DNA of 64,000 nucleotides from Prorocentrum cordatum (GCA_963575745.1 CAUYUJ010017837.1:906190-970189), one strand, 5' to 3'; counted from the stretch's first letter, positions 42,400-50,520 are shown. Made by a program: numbers and translations. Notes: a model not told the origin generated them from the sequence alone.

Positions 42400-45129
42400 T
42401 CAAATGGGGCCGACCCCTCGCCTACCCCCTATGTTCAGCAGCGAACGGGGTTCAAACGCACAGGGACGGTTGTGTGCCTCAGCAGCCTGAACAAATTTAC
42501 GGCTCGTACTCTCTCCCATTATGTTGATCTTCGAGCCCACATCTATGAGGATCGAGTTACCGCCGTCCTCGAGAAATGTTCTGCTAGGCTGCTTGATATG
42601 CACCGTCTCTGTTGCGCCATTCGCGATATCTGGCTGGTGTCCCCGCATCTGGGACGTGGCTCCTGGCGGGTTTGCCCGCATCGTTCTGGCACTCTGCCTT
42701 CCTGCGGCCAAACGTGCCAGATCGATATATTGGAAATACGACACGTCCTGGGCATTAGCGCCCTGTTCTTCGCGCCAATTAGCATACTCATCACGTATGC
42801 TGGTAGACTGTTCCTGAGTGGTACGGCGCGTCAACGTCAGGTATGATTGCAGAGCAATGTCTTGCAATCCCTCATTCATGATGTGATCCCTGTACTGCAA
42901 CCACTCGTCGAACTCGACGCTCGTAGCTGCGAGCTCGATGGCCCTGGCTGCCGCTACCGTCGTCGGTACTGACGAGTCTGAGAGGTCGAACGTCTCGCTC
43001 TCTGGGTTGTCTGCGTCCAGCATGAAGGTAGTGTGTGCATTCTCCATCTGGGCCTGGAAGTGGCGAACCCGCTGCTCCCGCAGCTGTTTAGGGCCCAGTG
43101 GCAGCTCGGCTCCGCCCCCGCCTTGGGGCGACATCGGAGGAGCCACCTGCCCGATTCCAGGCTCGTAGTGAGCTGGAGGGAATGGCACAGGTGGTGCATT
43201 GGGCAGGTTTCCCTGCTGTGGCGCCGTCATCGGGATGAGCTGATCGAAGTATCCTGTCTCCATCGGCGCACGCACCTCCCCAGGCGGGTTTCCCCGCCGC
43301 TGGGGCAGTTCCGCCTGCATGTCTAGCATCCTGGTCGTCATTGTTTCCACCATGTTCCTCAGCTCCCGCAGCTCCCTCGCTGCTTGTTCAGGAGACTGCG
43401 TGACGGAGCCGGCCCATGGGAATGAAGACACTATGATGCCTGGTGCTCGGCAGATGGCACATACTGGTTGCTGTGGATCACCTTCTCGCTGATTCGTGAC
43501 ATGGCCCGCCACATTCGCGTTCCAGCATTCCTCGTGGAATAGATGGTTGCACCTCAGGCGGTAGATGGTCTCCCTCGGCGTGAACTCGTCGAGGCATACC
43601 GCACAGGTGTCTCCCATCCCGGTGTATACCTCCACGTCCGCCATCCTGGGATGCACTCGCCGCTGCCGTTCCAAGACCGTCTCAGAGTCCAGGGAGGTAG
43701 CTGGAGGATCTCCAGCGGGTGTCTGAGCCTCTGGCGCAGGGACAGCCACTGCCGGGGCGGCTGCCGCTATGGAGGCTGCGGGCGACGCTGCTGGCGAGTT
43801 TCCTCGCATGGGTGAGCCCTTGCCCCTGCCCTTCATTACCTCAAGTGCTGCTGCACGTGCCTGATCACGTACACTCTGCACCGCCTGCCGGCGTCTGAAA
43901 CACGCCTGTTGTGTGTGGTGTGTCTGCCTGATGTAGTCCGGCACTCCCCTACTGCCCGAAGATATCGAATGGGCAGCGGGCTGAACATCCACATCTGGCA
44001 TCGTCGGTGCAGGCATGAATGACATATGCGGGTACATGGACTGATCACTGCAACGCACATTCGTGAGGCTATGAAACTGGTCCGCTGTTTCGCGCACAAA
44101 CCTGTTCGGGACCCTGGAGCCATCTGGATACAGTAGCGGGTCCATGATTGCAGCTGGTGGCCTCTGGCCTTGGGCCATGCTCGGATGGGCATTGAAAGCT
44201 GGGATGAAGGCTCGTTGCCGAGCAGGGCCGAGAGGATTCGGACCCTCAGGCTCCCAAGACCAGGCTGGCCTCCACCTTGGACCACTTGGGTGAGGCAGGT
44301 TGTGGCTCTGCACCTGCTGTACCGCGGCCGCCACCCGTGTGCGGTAGTCGTCTGGCACTCCTGTATGCATGTTATGGTCAGTCGGCGGTCGGTACTGCAC
44401 CGGAGTGCCAGGCAGGTTTCCCCGCATCGTAGATGGCGTGCCCGGTGGCATCATGCCCAGGAGAGCTGTGCCATGATCAGCTCTGGCCGCTGCGATCCGC
44501 TCCATGAGAGCGCCGCTCGGAGCAGGACGCCCTGGTGTCCCAAATGAGGACTGCACTGGCGTCGACACTACCGGTGTCATGCCCCTCGGCGTGTGCATGC
44601 TGTGCGAGGGGCTCCTTGGCATCTGCTCGAATCGAGCCGGCTCTCCGAAGATGCGGCCGAACGTTTGCGGGTCTCCCTGCGGCTCGGGCATGTCGCTCCT
44701 GATCCCGTTGACTGGCAGGTTTCCCTGCAGAGCCTGGCGGTTGCGTGTCACCATCGCGAACATAGCTCCCTGACCTGCGGCCCAGGGGTCTTGTTGGTAA
44801 AGTCTGCCCGCTAGCTGTTCCACCTGCTCAGGGTTCAGGGCAGCCGCAATTTGATCAAGATCTGAGGTGCTGAGGACCTGCCAAGATATGGCGCTAGGCC
44901 CTTGGCTCGGAGCGCGGCTCGGCGGCTGACTGAGGGCCGCGCTCCCCGCCTCACTCTCATTGATCATGTAGATCTGGTGGGTCCCGGGCTGGTTTCCCAG
45001 CGATGTTGGGCTGTAGTGGTCCCCCACCTCTCTCTGGAAGTACGCCGGTGGGGGCTCATCGTCTCGCCAGAGAGACATCCTGTGCCCAAGACTCGCATTG
45101 CCCACCGATCTCCACTTGTTTGGCGCCGT
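42400..45129 (-). CDS. Copia polyprotein: disordered linker, RING-H2 finger, protease N-part
   Basis: This completes a 1055-codon frame whose first residues are the Tpt1-like half. A Pro/Gln-rich linker follows. A RING-H2 finger at about residues 655-705 reads CAVCLDEF, then CNHLFHEEC, then CAIC, with all eight ligands in C3H2C3 order. RING fingers recruit ubiquitin-conjugating enzymes. Near residue 1005 ILIDVGSKINIMGE matches the retropepsin flap-side strand with DVG in place of D(S/T)G. The frame stops at 42400 just after LLNIGG, from a frameshift. Seven fully paired hairpins lie within it. Confidence 0.8.
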   Translation of the reverse strand, partial: TAPNKWRSVGNASLGHRMSLWRDDEPPPAYFQREVGDHYSPTSLGNQPGTHQIYMINESEAGSAALSQPPSRAPSQGPSAISWQVLSTSDLDQIAAALNPEQVEQLAGRLYQQDPWAAGQGAMFAMVTRNRQALQGNLPVNGIRSDMPEPQGDPQTFGRIFGEPARFEQMPRSPSHSMHTPRGMTPVVSTPVQSSFGTPGRPAPSGALMERIAAARADHGTALLGMMPPGTPSTMRGNLPGTPVQYRPPTDHNMHTGVPDDYRTRVAAAVQQVQSHNLPHPSGPRWRPAWSWEPEGPNPLGPARQRAFIPAFNAHPSMAQGQRPPAAIMDPLLYPDGSRVPNRFVRETADQFHSLTNVRCSDQSMYPHMSFMPAPTMPDVDVQPAAHSISSGSRGVPDYIRQTHHTQQACFRRRQAVQSVRDQARAAALEVMKGRGKGSPMRGNSPAASPAASIAAAAPAVAVPAPEAQTPAGDPPATSLDSETVLERQRRVHPRMADVEVYTGMGDTCAVCLDEFTPRETIYRLRCNHLFHEECWNANVAGHVTNQREGDPQQPVCAICRAPGIIVSSFPWAGSVTQSPEQAARELRELRNMVETMTTRMLDMQAELPQRRGNPPGEVRAPMETGYFDQLIPMTAPQQGNLPNAPPVPFPPAHYEPGIGQVAPPMSPQGGGGAELPLGPKQLREQRVRHFQAQMENAHTTFMLDADNPESETFDLSDSSVPTTVAAARAIELAATSVEFDEWLQYRDHIMNEGLQDIALQSYLTLTRRTTQEQSTSIRDEYANWREEQGANAQDVSYFQYIDLARLAAGRQSARTMRANPPGATSQMRGHQPDIANGATETVHIKQPSRTFLEDGGNSILIDVGSKINIMGESTSRKFVQAAEAHNRPCAFEPRSLLNIGGRRGVGPI
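42666..42679 (-). repeat. Mini-hairpin 7, CAAA loop
   Basis: Stem GCGGG/CCCGC, loop CAAA (not GNRA); read RANPP. Confidence 0.8.
43203..43216 (-). repeat. GNRA mini-hairpin 8
   Basis: Stem GCAGG/CCTGC, loop GAAA; read QGNLP. Confidence 0.9.
43283..43298 (-). repeat. GNRA mini-hairpin 9
   Basis: Six-base stem GGCGGG/CCCGCC, loop GAAA; read RGNPP. Confidence 0.9.
43794..43807 (-). repeat. GNRA mini-hairpin 10
   Basis: Stem GCGAG/CTCGC, loop GAAA; read RGNSP. Confidence 0.9.
44210..44223 (-). repeat. GNRA mini-hairpin 11, other phase
   Basis: Stem GCTCG/CGAGC, loop GCAA; the only perfect coding copy in another phase, read ARQRAF. Confidence 0.9.
44412..44425 (-). repeat. GNRA mini-hairpin 12, with G-U pair
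   Basis: Sense GCGGG/CCTGC, loop GAAA; the odd pair is G-U in sense RNA but A-C on the other strand. Read RGNLP. Confidence 0.85.
44715..44728 (-). repeat. GNRA mini-hairpin 13
   Basis: Stem GCAGG/CCTGC, loop GAAA; read QGNLP. Confidence 0.9.
44988..45001 (-). repeat. GNRA mini-hairpin 14
   Basis: Stem GCTGG/CCAGC, loop GAAA; read LGNQP. Confidence 0.9.
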
Positions 45130-45650
45130 CATTTCGGCTGTGGAACAGCGTGCACGGCGACTGCCCAAGTAGCGTGGGTTCCGCCACTGCTTGCCTGTGG
45201 CGATCTCTTCCACATTGTTGATGTAGTACGGCTCGATGACGCCGTTGACCCCTTCAGAGAGCAGCACGCCGTTGTCGGACCAGCAGAACTCGATCTTGTC
45301 TTTCAGGGCCAGGTGCCAGTCGATCGAGATAATAATCTCGGACTCAGGATCCCATCCGCTCTGCACGTCGCGACGCTGAAGAGTTGGAGCAAAGTGGATG
45401 TGTGAGCGTCCAGTTCCTTTCTTCTTGGTGTTGTGCTCTTTGCGGCAGGAGAGGCCAAACCACATGATACCCTCGAAGGCCGCCCACCTTGCACCGTGGA
45501 TGGCGACATCAGGGTATGGGGCCAGTCTCCCGGCAGGGTTGTCGCGCAGCACGATGTACTTGTACAACGACCAAGGGGCCTTGAGCGTCCACGAGTGCCC
45601 CTGCGAGGCGCGGATGAATAGATCGGCCGTGCCAGTACCTGCATCAAGAC
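45130..45650 (-). CDS. Copia Tpt1-like RNA 2'-phosphotransferase domain, C-terminal half
   Basis: In this frame one reads ADLFIRASQGHSWTLKAPW, matching the family core IRAxQGHS. AIHGARWAAFEGIMWFGLS, GRSHIHFAP, SGWDPESEIIISIDWHLAL and NGVLLSEGVNGVIEPYYI follow. Order and spacing match the NAD-binding half of Tpt1, including HIHF and the NGVILT-like strand. The Arg expected after SG is Asp, and the earlier catalytic His is Arg, so activity is doubtful. Catalytic loss with fold retention could mean RNA or nucleotide binding. It continues in one frame into the RING and protease part. Confidence 0.8.
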
Positions 45651-46123
45651 CTTGAACTGCAAGCGCTGCTTCTCCTCACCGCCCGCCTCGCGGACGTGGA
45701 CGATCGCCATGATGATTGCAGCCATCTGATCGACCGTCCTACCGTAGAAGGTCTCGGCGATGATCTTGGCGTCGTCGGACCTCGGGTAGCACCCGCCGTG
45801 CCGAATGCCGTCGCTCCAGGGAAACTCGTGTACGAGCTCACGGAGGTTAATCCAACCATCGTGGTCGTCGAACGTCCTCAGCTTCCACGCTGGGTTGTGC
45901 GATTTGTCGGGCGCGCGCCTGCAAATCTTACTGAGGCGCTTGCTGAGCTGCTTGAGCTTGTAGTTAATGCTGGGAATGATATTCCTCTTTCGGCAGCTCA
46001 CCATGAACGCCTCGTCAACCGAACGCATGGGTGGAAGCTTCCGCAGAGCACGTCGATCGTTGATCAACTCCTGGCTTCCACTCGCGAATGAAGTGTCGCC
46101 TGGGTGGCGCAGCTCATCTTCGG

Positions 46124-46137
46124 GCGGGCTTCCCCGC
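46124..46137 (-). repeat. Mini-hairpin 15, GAAG loop
   Basis: Stem GCGGG/CCCGC, loop GAAG; read RGSPP. Confidence 0.8.
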
Positions 46138-46204
46138 AATGGAGCCTCTGCTGCTGACGAGGCTGCGGCTCCTGATGATGGGGAGGCTGCGGCTGCAGCG
46201 CCTG

Positions 46205-46218
46205 GCGGGTTTCCCCGC
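46205..46218 (-). repeat. GNRA mini-hairpin 16
   Basis: Stem GCGGG/CCCGC, loop GAAA; read RGNPP. Confidence 0.9.
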
Positions 46219-46768
46219 GACATCTCTCGGCTGGCGCTGCTCCTGATCTTAGGCGCCCAGTTGCCCCGAGGCATAGCACCCTCCTCGGATTCCCAGGAGC
46301 GCGTCGCCACTGGCGATGCAGGCGTGGGCCCTGTACGCTCAAACGCCTTGGCCTTGCTGGCGATGGAGCCACTCCGGCTCGACTGACGCCGGTGGATCTC
46401 CAGGGAGTCCTGAGGCTGTTGCCTGGGGTCAGTTCTTTGCGCAGGGCTTGCTCGAGCTGTTGACTTCGGCACCTCGGCGAGGGGCCTTCCCATCTGCACA
46501 TCGAACCCGAGCTCCTCGGAGCGGGTAGAGGGGTTCTTCTGTCTTTAGCCTGGAGGCGTCCTGTATTCGCGAGTATCGCTTTCCGAAGCTTTTGGGATCG
46601 TCGGTGGCTTCAATGCTTCGGCTTGCGACTCCAGCAACATTCGACGAGTTGCCTCGCGGTTGCGCTCTTCCGCCAGCCGCTTGCGTTCTGCCTCTGCTGC
46701 GACTCGTTGGACCTCCTGCTCGTCGTCGCTCGTCATCTCGTACGCGTGAGCCTGACTGGAGACACCAG

Positions 46769-46782
46769 GCGGGTTTCCCCGC
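46769..46782 (-). repeat. GNRA mini-hairpin 17
   Basis: Stem GCGGG/CCCGC, loop GAAA; read RGNPP. Confidence 0.9.
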
Positions 46783-47401
46783 GGAGAGCGAGTCCCCTGG
46801 GCAGGAGGATCGTTGAGGCGGATGGCCTCGAGACGGCTGTTGACCGCATTGATCTCCTCTTGGGTCAGGGGCACAAGAGGTGGATGACCCTCCTTTGCAG
46901 GAGTGCGGCCCCTGTTAGGGCTTAGGACGTCGCTGAGGCCGACAGGACAGCTAGGTCGGTGTTCCTGGAACTCCTGTGAGCACGGGCCGCATGCAGCGTT
47001 CGGCCTGTAGCGGCGGCGCTCCTCGATGATGGCTCTCAGCTGTCTCCGCACTGCCTCTTTATCAGGTCGTCGAATGTTTGTAGCAATCTGATAACCACCC
47101 CGTATGGACTCGCCCTGGGCGCCCCTGTAGATAGGGTTGCCCTGTCCGAAGGCAGAGTGTTCGCCCGTTCTGCGCCTGGGACCGTTCTAGGCTAGCAACT
47201 GACCCCCACGTCGGGCAGCATGCTCTGATGGAGCTGCCTGCCGCCATTCACGCGGGGGCCGTCCTTGGGGGTGTGGGTCGTCTCTAGGACGTGTATGCGA
47301 GCGAGACCTCCTAGCCTGTTCATCGGATGATGCTGCTGACATGGCCTGGGCAGGAACTGGCGTTGTTTCCTGGGCAGGCATGGGCGGCACATCCTGGGCA
47401 T

Positions 47402-47415
47402 GCAGGTCTCCCTGC
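47402..47415 (-). repeat. GNRA mini-hairpin 18
   Basis: Stem GCAGG/CCTGC, loop GAGA; read QGDLH, so the loop change alters the peptide but keeps GNRA. Confidence 0.9.
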
Positions 47416-47617
47416 TGGTGAGGGTCGGACATGATGAGGTATTGTGCGGGTGGTTGTGCTTCGGTCTCACTTCCGTCGATGTCCACCTCCTCGTCTTCGC
47501 CGTTGACGTTCATCATGAGGATGGTGGTCTCGTCTTCGCACAACCCACAGCCGTCCTCATCTTCGGCTTCTGAAGTAGGATTGCCAATGATAAGAGTCAT
47601 CGGCCCATTCGGGACAG

Positions 47618-47631
47618 GCAGGTTCCCCTGC
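47618..47631 (-). repeat. GNRA mini-hairpin 19
   Basis: Stem GCAGG/CCTGC, loop GGAA; read QGNLP. A copy with one mismatch follows at 47693-47706 (QGNEP). Confidence 0.9.
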
Positions 47632-48146
47632 TGTGGTGGCATCTGGGCACCGCTGGGCAGTCCCGGCGCTGGTGGTGCGGCTGTCGGACCAGGCTCGTTG
47701 CCCTGCACGGCGCGCGCCTCAAGCTGAGCATAATCATTCGAGGGCTGCCCGATGATGTTGCGCACGGCCGCATGGTCGGGGCGTTGCCCCGCCGCCTGGA
47801 GACCCCGTCCTGGCGGAGGAGGCGCCTGTTCACGCCGCGTGATGGCCCTCTGAAGGGCTTGGCGCCAGCGCCCCTTTGCATGCCATAGATGCCGCTGTGC
47901 ATCTTCGGGAAGCACACTCTCGATGAGAGAGAAAGCAGCCGTCAGCAAGTCCGAGTCGTCACAGACGCCGGAGTCCTGCAGCATCATGTGGCCGCTCTCA
48001 ACACTCTGTTGACTTTCTGGATAGTCTTCGGCTTGAGCAGCATGCATCTGCATGAGGGTCTGCAGCGCCGTGCATGGCCAGTGCACACCCGGCGCGAGCA
48101 TACCAGGTGGCTCGCGAGGGTTGCCCGGCGCGCCCACGGTGAAAGC

Positions 48147-49316
48147 CTAAGACTCCAGTTCCATTAACTCGCAGTAATTTGGTGGACGCACTGGAATAGG
48201 CCTTTTTGCATGCAAGAGGTCTGCCTGATGCCGAAGGTTACGTTCGATCTCCGAGGGGGGGGCCTCGACAATGTCGACCTCCATCTGGTCCTCGTCGCTG
48301 CTCTCGAAAGCCACGATGTTGCCTGGATTGCCGAACATCCAGTCAAGGAAGGAAAGGGGCTGGTTTCCCAGCGTTCCGTTCTCCACAGGCGTGAGCTCGA
48401 TGGCTCCGAAATTGAACCTGCGGAGGTACTCGAGGTAGTACGCGTAGAGCCCGTGGCCGCGCGCCTCGATCTCGCCCAGCATGTCCACGTTGCTGACCCA
48501 AGTGAAGAATATCTTTTCCACGGCCTCGAAATCTTGGAGGCTAAGATACTCAATGGCAGGTTCACTTGAGCCCAAATGGACTTCGGACGATCTACCCTTT
48601 CCATTCCCTTTCACTGGACAATCCTTCACGAGGTGACCGGTGCTATCACATCCATGGCACTTCAAGATCTGGCCGTCTCTACCTCGCGGGTTCCCCCGCC
48701 TACCTTTACCTTTGCCTGAGGTTTCCCTACGGCCTTTTCCACGACCCTTTCCCCCGACGAATATCTCATCATACTGATCGTCTGAGAGCCTCTGGAGGAA
48801 AGCTGCGATGCCTCGTCCGTTCAACCTTCGGCGACCCCGTTTGCCTTTGCCTTTGCCTTTGAAGCTCCTCCTTATTCTCCTCCTAACACGACGCACTGGT
48901 TTTCGTGTGAACCTCCTCCATCTACGCTTTGCTTGCTGTAATAACCAAAACAGATGCTCGGTACGCTGGTTGTCCCATTCCATTTGCATGATATCTGACC
49001 AGTCTAGCGGTTCAGCGCCATCTGACAATATCGCGTCGGTGTCGGTGCCTGAGTCGAAGTCCTCGTTTCCCAAGTAGGTGGACATTCCGTCGTCTTGGGG
49101 GTTCGCTTCTCCCCATAGAGAGCGATGAGGCTGAGGTTCTCTAGGAGGAGGGCTGGTTGCGCAGCTAGGTTGTGACCTATCCCCTGCCAGTAGAGCAGTA
49201 GATTCACCAGGATCGTCGGCCCAAATGTTTGTGGGCCCGTTGCCAGGCTGAGCTTCAGAGGTTAAGGTAGCATAGAAATGTCCACTGCCAGCCCCCCTTC
49301 CCCTTCCAAACACTGA
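48147..49316 (-). CDS. Copia nucleocapsid with CCHC zinc knuckle
   Basis: In frame with the preceding Gag, directly after its TGA. Basic tracts (RRWRRFTRKPVRRVRRRIRR, then GKGKGK runs) precede a C-x2-C-x4-H-x4-C knuckle (CHGCDSTGHLVKDC, near 48615-48660). That is the Gag motif that binds genomic RNA. A helical C-terminal part follows (DFEAVEKIFFTWVSNVDMLG). It ends at TAG (48147-48149), with the frame still open beyond. Three hairpins lie inside. Confidence 0.8.
   Translation of the reverse strand, partial: SVFGRGRGAGSGHFYATLTSEAQPGNGPTNIWADDPGESTALLAGDRSQPSCATSPPPREPQPHRSLWGEANPQDDGMSTYLGNEDFDSGTDTDAILSDGAEPLDWSDIMQMEWDNQRTEHLFWLLQQAKRRWRRFTRKPVRRVRRRIRRSFKGKGKGKRGRRRLNGRGIAAFLQRLSDDQYDEIFVGGKGRGKGRRETSGKGKGRRGNPRGRDGQILKCHGCDSTGHLVKDCPVKGNGKGRSSEVHLGSSEPAIEYLSLQDFEAVEKIFFTWVSNVDMLGEIEARGHGLYAYYLEYLRRFNFGAIELTPVENGTLGNQPLSFLDWMFGNPGNIVAFESSDEDQMEVDIVEAPPSEIERNLRHQADLLHAKRPIPVRPPNYCELMELES
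48359..48372 (-). repeat. GNRA mini-hairpin 20
   Basis: Stem GCTGG/CCAGC, loop GAAA; read LGNQP. Confidence 0.9.
48686..48699 (-). repeat. GNRA mini-hairpin 21
   Basis: Stem GCGGG/CCCGC, loop GGAA; read RGNPR, just upstream of the zinc knuckle. Confidence 0.9.
49235..49248 (-). repeat. GNRA mini-hairpin 22, with G-U pair
   Basis: Sense GCCTG/CGGGC, loop GCAA; one U-G pair in sense RNA. Read PGNGP. Confidence 0.8.
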
Positions 49317-49937
49317 TCATATGTTGCCAGGAGACCGTTCTGACAAATGGCCTATCGAGCGCATCCTCTCACATAGTTCTTCATGCTGTTGTTGTGTTCG
49401 GGGCATTTGGTGGTTGAGTGGTTGTAACAGTTGCATGGCTCGCCGACGCCTAAGGCGCGGAATCGGATAGTCGTAAGTAGTTGGAAGTTCCATTTCGAAC
49501 CAAGTAAGGGTTACGTCGATTCGTTCTCCGTGAGGCACGTGGAAGTCGATGAGCTGAGTGCCCGAGGTGAGCTGGCGCGCATCCTCCAGGCGTTCGAACT
49601 TCATGCGTAGGAGGAACATGATGTATGTTACTGGGTCGGTGTGGACACCGTCGATGTCCGCACCATAGTTTATGATGTCAGGCGGTACCCTCATGGCGAG
49701 TGTCCTCGCGACGCCGCCCAGGCCGCGTTGCATGGCGGCTGCTTGGGCTTGTGGCGTCATGCGCCCGCTCGCGACGTAAAGCCGCGCGTTGACCTCGTAG
49801 ACGTACTCGCGAAAAGGTACGTTGCCTTGAGGGTCCCAGTATGGGCCATGTGTTTGCCCATCGGTGCTATTGTCTCCTCGGCGCATGTGTCCGATTGCCG
49901 CGCCCAGCGCAAACCATATAATGGCGAAGATAACCAA
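49317..49937 (-). CDS. Copia Gag, capsid-like region
   Basis: 206 codons from an ATG at 49937. It begins with a hydrophobic segment (MVIFAIIWFALGAAIGHM) and continues with a helical region (VYEVNARLYVASG, VARTLAMRVPPDIINYG, YIMFLLRMKFERLEDARQ). I infer capsid from its place before the zinc knuckle; the sequence itself is not diagnostic. It ends at TGA (49317-49319), after which the same frame continues into the knuckle protein. The stop may be mutational (from CGA) or a readthrough point. The N-terminal hydrophobic segment is unusual for Gag. Confidence 0.6.
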   Translation of the reverse strand: MVIFAIIWFALGAAIGHMRRGDNSTDGQTHGPYWDPQGNVPFREYVYEVNARLYVASGRMTPQAQAAAMQRGLGGVARTLAMRVPPDIINYGADIDGVHTDPVTYIMFLLRMKFERLEDARQLTSGTQLIDFHVPHGERIDVTLTWFEMELPTTYDYPIPRLRRRRAMQLLQPLNHQMPRTQQQHEELCERMRSIGHLSERSPGNI

Positions 49938-49969
49938 ACCCAGGCTGTGGAGGTATGGGCGGTTATCAG

Positions 49970-49983
49970 GCGCGTTGCCGCGC
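49970..49983 (-). repeat. GNRA mini-hairpin 23
   Basis: Stem GCGCG/CGCGC, loop GCAA; in the leader. Confidence 0.9.
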
Positions 49984-50071
49984 TGGGGCGGGTATATTGG
50001 CGCCTTGTCGAGTCTACGGGGCGCTTTATCTTGTGGGTCTCCCCGCTTATGCTTCAGGTACTGCGCTTTCG

Positions 50072-50085
50072 GCTCGTTGCCGAGC
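50072..50085 (-). repeat. GNRA mini-hairpin 24
   Basis: Stem GCTCG/CGAGC, loop GCAA; in the leader. Confidence 0.9.
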
Positions 50086-50286
50086 GGTCGGTGATAGCGT
50101 AGTGATGAAGCGTATGTGGTACCAATGTTGTTGTCTAGACGTTGTACCTCTCGTGTTGCTTCTTGCTCTTGGGTTCATCCTCGTAAATGTTGGTGGAGTG
50201 GTGGCTCAGGGTAGAGGGTGGTCACGAGGATCGTGCCCGGTAGCGTGAGGATGAGAAGAGCAAGAGCTGACCACACGAGAGTGCGG

Positions 50287-50301
50287 CCAGCTCCGCTACC
50301 A
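50287..50301 (-). promoter_or_regulatory. Primer-binding site, initiator Met tRNA-like
   Basis: Immediately after the sense 3' end of the 5' LTR the sequence is TGGTAGCGGAGCTGG. Copia elements commonly use TGGTA(G/T)C.GAG sites complementary to the 3' end of initiator methionine tRNA. The position and the match support priming of minus-strand synthesis here. Confidence 0.75.
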
Positions 50302-50520
50302 AGTCTGAAATGACTCTGGTAGGTCATATTGCATCCAATTCCATGTCGAAGGTATACGATATGGGGTATGGATGGGTAAGATAGGGGAAGATCGATGTAT
50401 CGGTCTTTCCAGCACATAGCGAATACCAAGTCAGGTATCCGGGCAAATAGGGCGCGCGTGCCTTGAGCAATAAGGCACCGACGCGCAGGCTATACTCCCG
50501 TTTACATATAACATCTCCCA
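50302..50520 (-). repeat. Copia 5' LTR
   Basis: Partner of 34524-34742. The promoter should lie here, but I cannot assign a box. On the upstream (sense) side there is an extra AAGAG compared with the 3' copy before the shared CTACCCTTA. Confidence 0.85.

Larger units (their letters stand above)
45630..46544 (-). pseudogene. Copia Tpt1-like domain, N-terminal half
   Basis: Continues the Gag frame after TAA at 46545. After a disordered stretch comes YKLKQLSKRLSKICRRAP, then DDHDGWINLRELVHEF. These are the N-terminal signature of Tpt1/KptA RNA 2'-phosphotransferases (family form LSKxLSxxLRHxP...DGWxxVxxLL). These enzymes remove an internal RNA 2'-phosphate using NAD+. The catalytic Arg-His pair reads Arg-Arg here. 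A 1-base frame change near 45645 moves the rest of the domain into the next frame. Confidence 0.75.
46545..48146 (-). pseudogene. Copia polyprotein, long disordered region
   Basis: Same frame as Gag, broken by single stops TAG at 48147 and 47187 and TAA at 46545. The sequence is Pro/Gln/Glu/Ala-rich with acidic and coiled parts (DDEQEVQRVAAEAERKRLAE). Between 47187 and 47052 it is open without a start codon (FGQGNPIYRGAQGESIRGGY), showing the stops are isolated changes rather than gene ends. No enzyme motif is present. Four fully paired hairpins and one mismatched copy lie here. Confidence 0.6.
49938..50286 (-). other. Copia leader
   Basis: Non-coding between the primer site and the Gag ATG. 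It holds two perfect GCAA-loop hairpins (49970-49983, 50072-50085) and a one-mismatch copy near 50027-50040. A packaging signal would be expected here. Confidence 0.55.

Noticed and set aside
42398-42415. GGTAGGC as a Ty1-like programmed +1 frameshift site
   Set aside because: It lies inside the protease domain rather than between Gag and Pol, and the P-site codon GGT would not re-pair after slipping; a plain indel is more likely.
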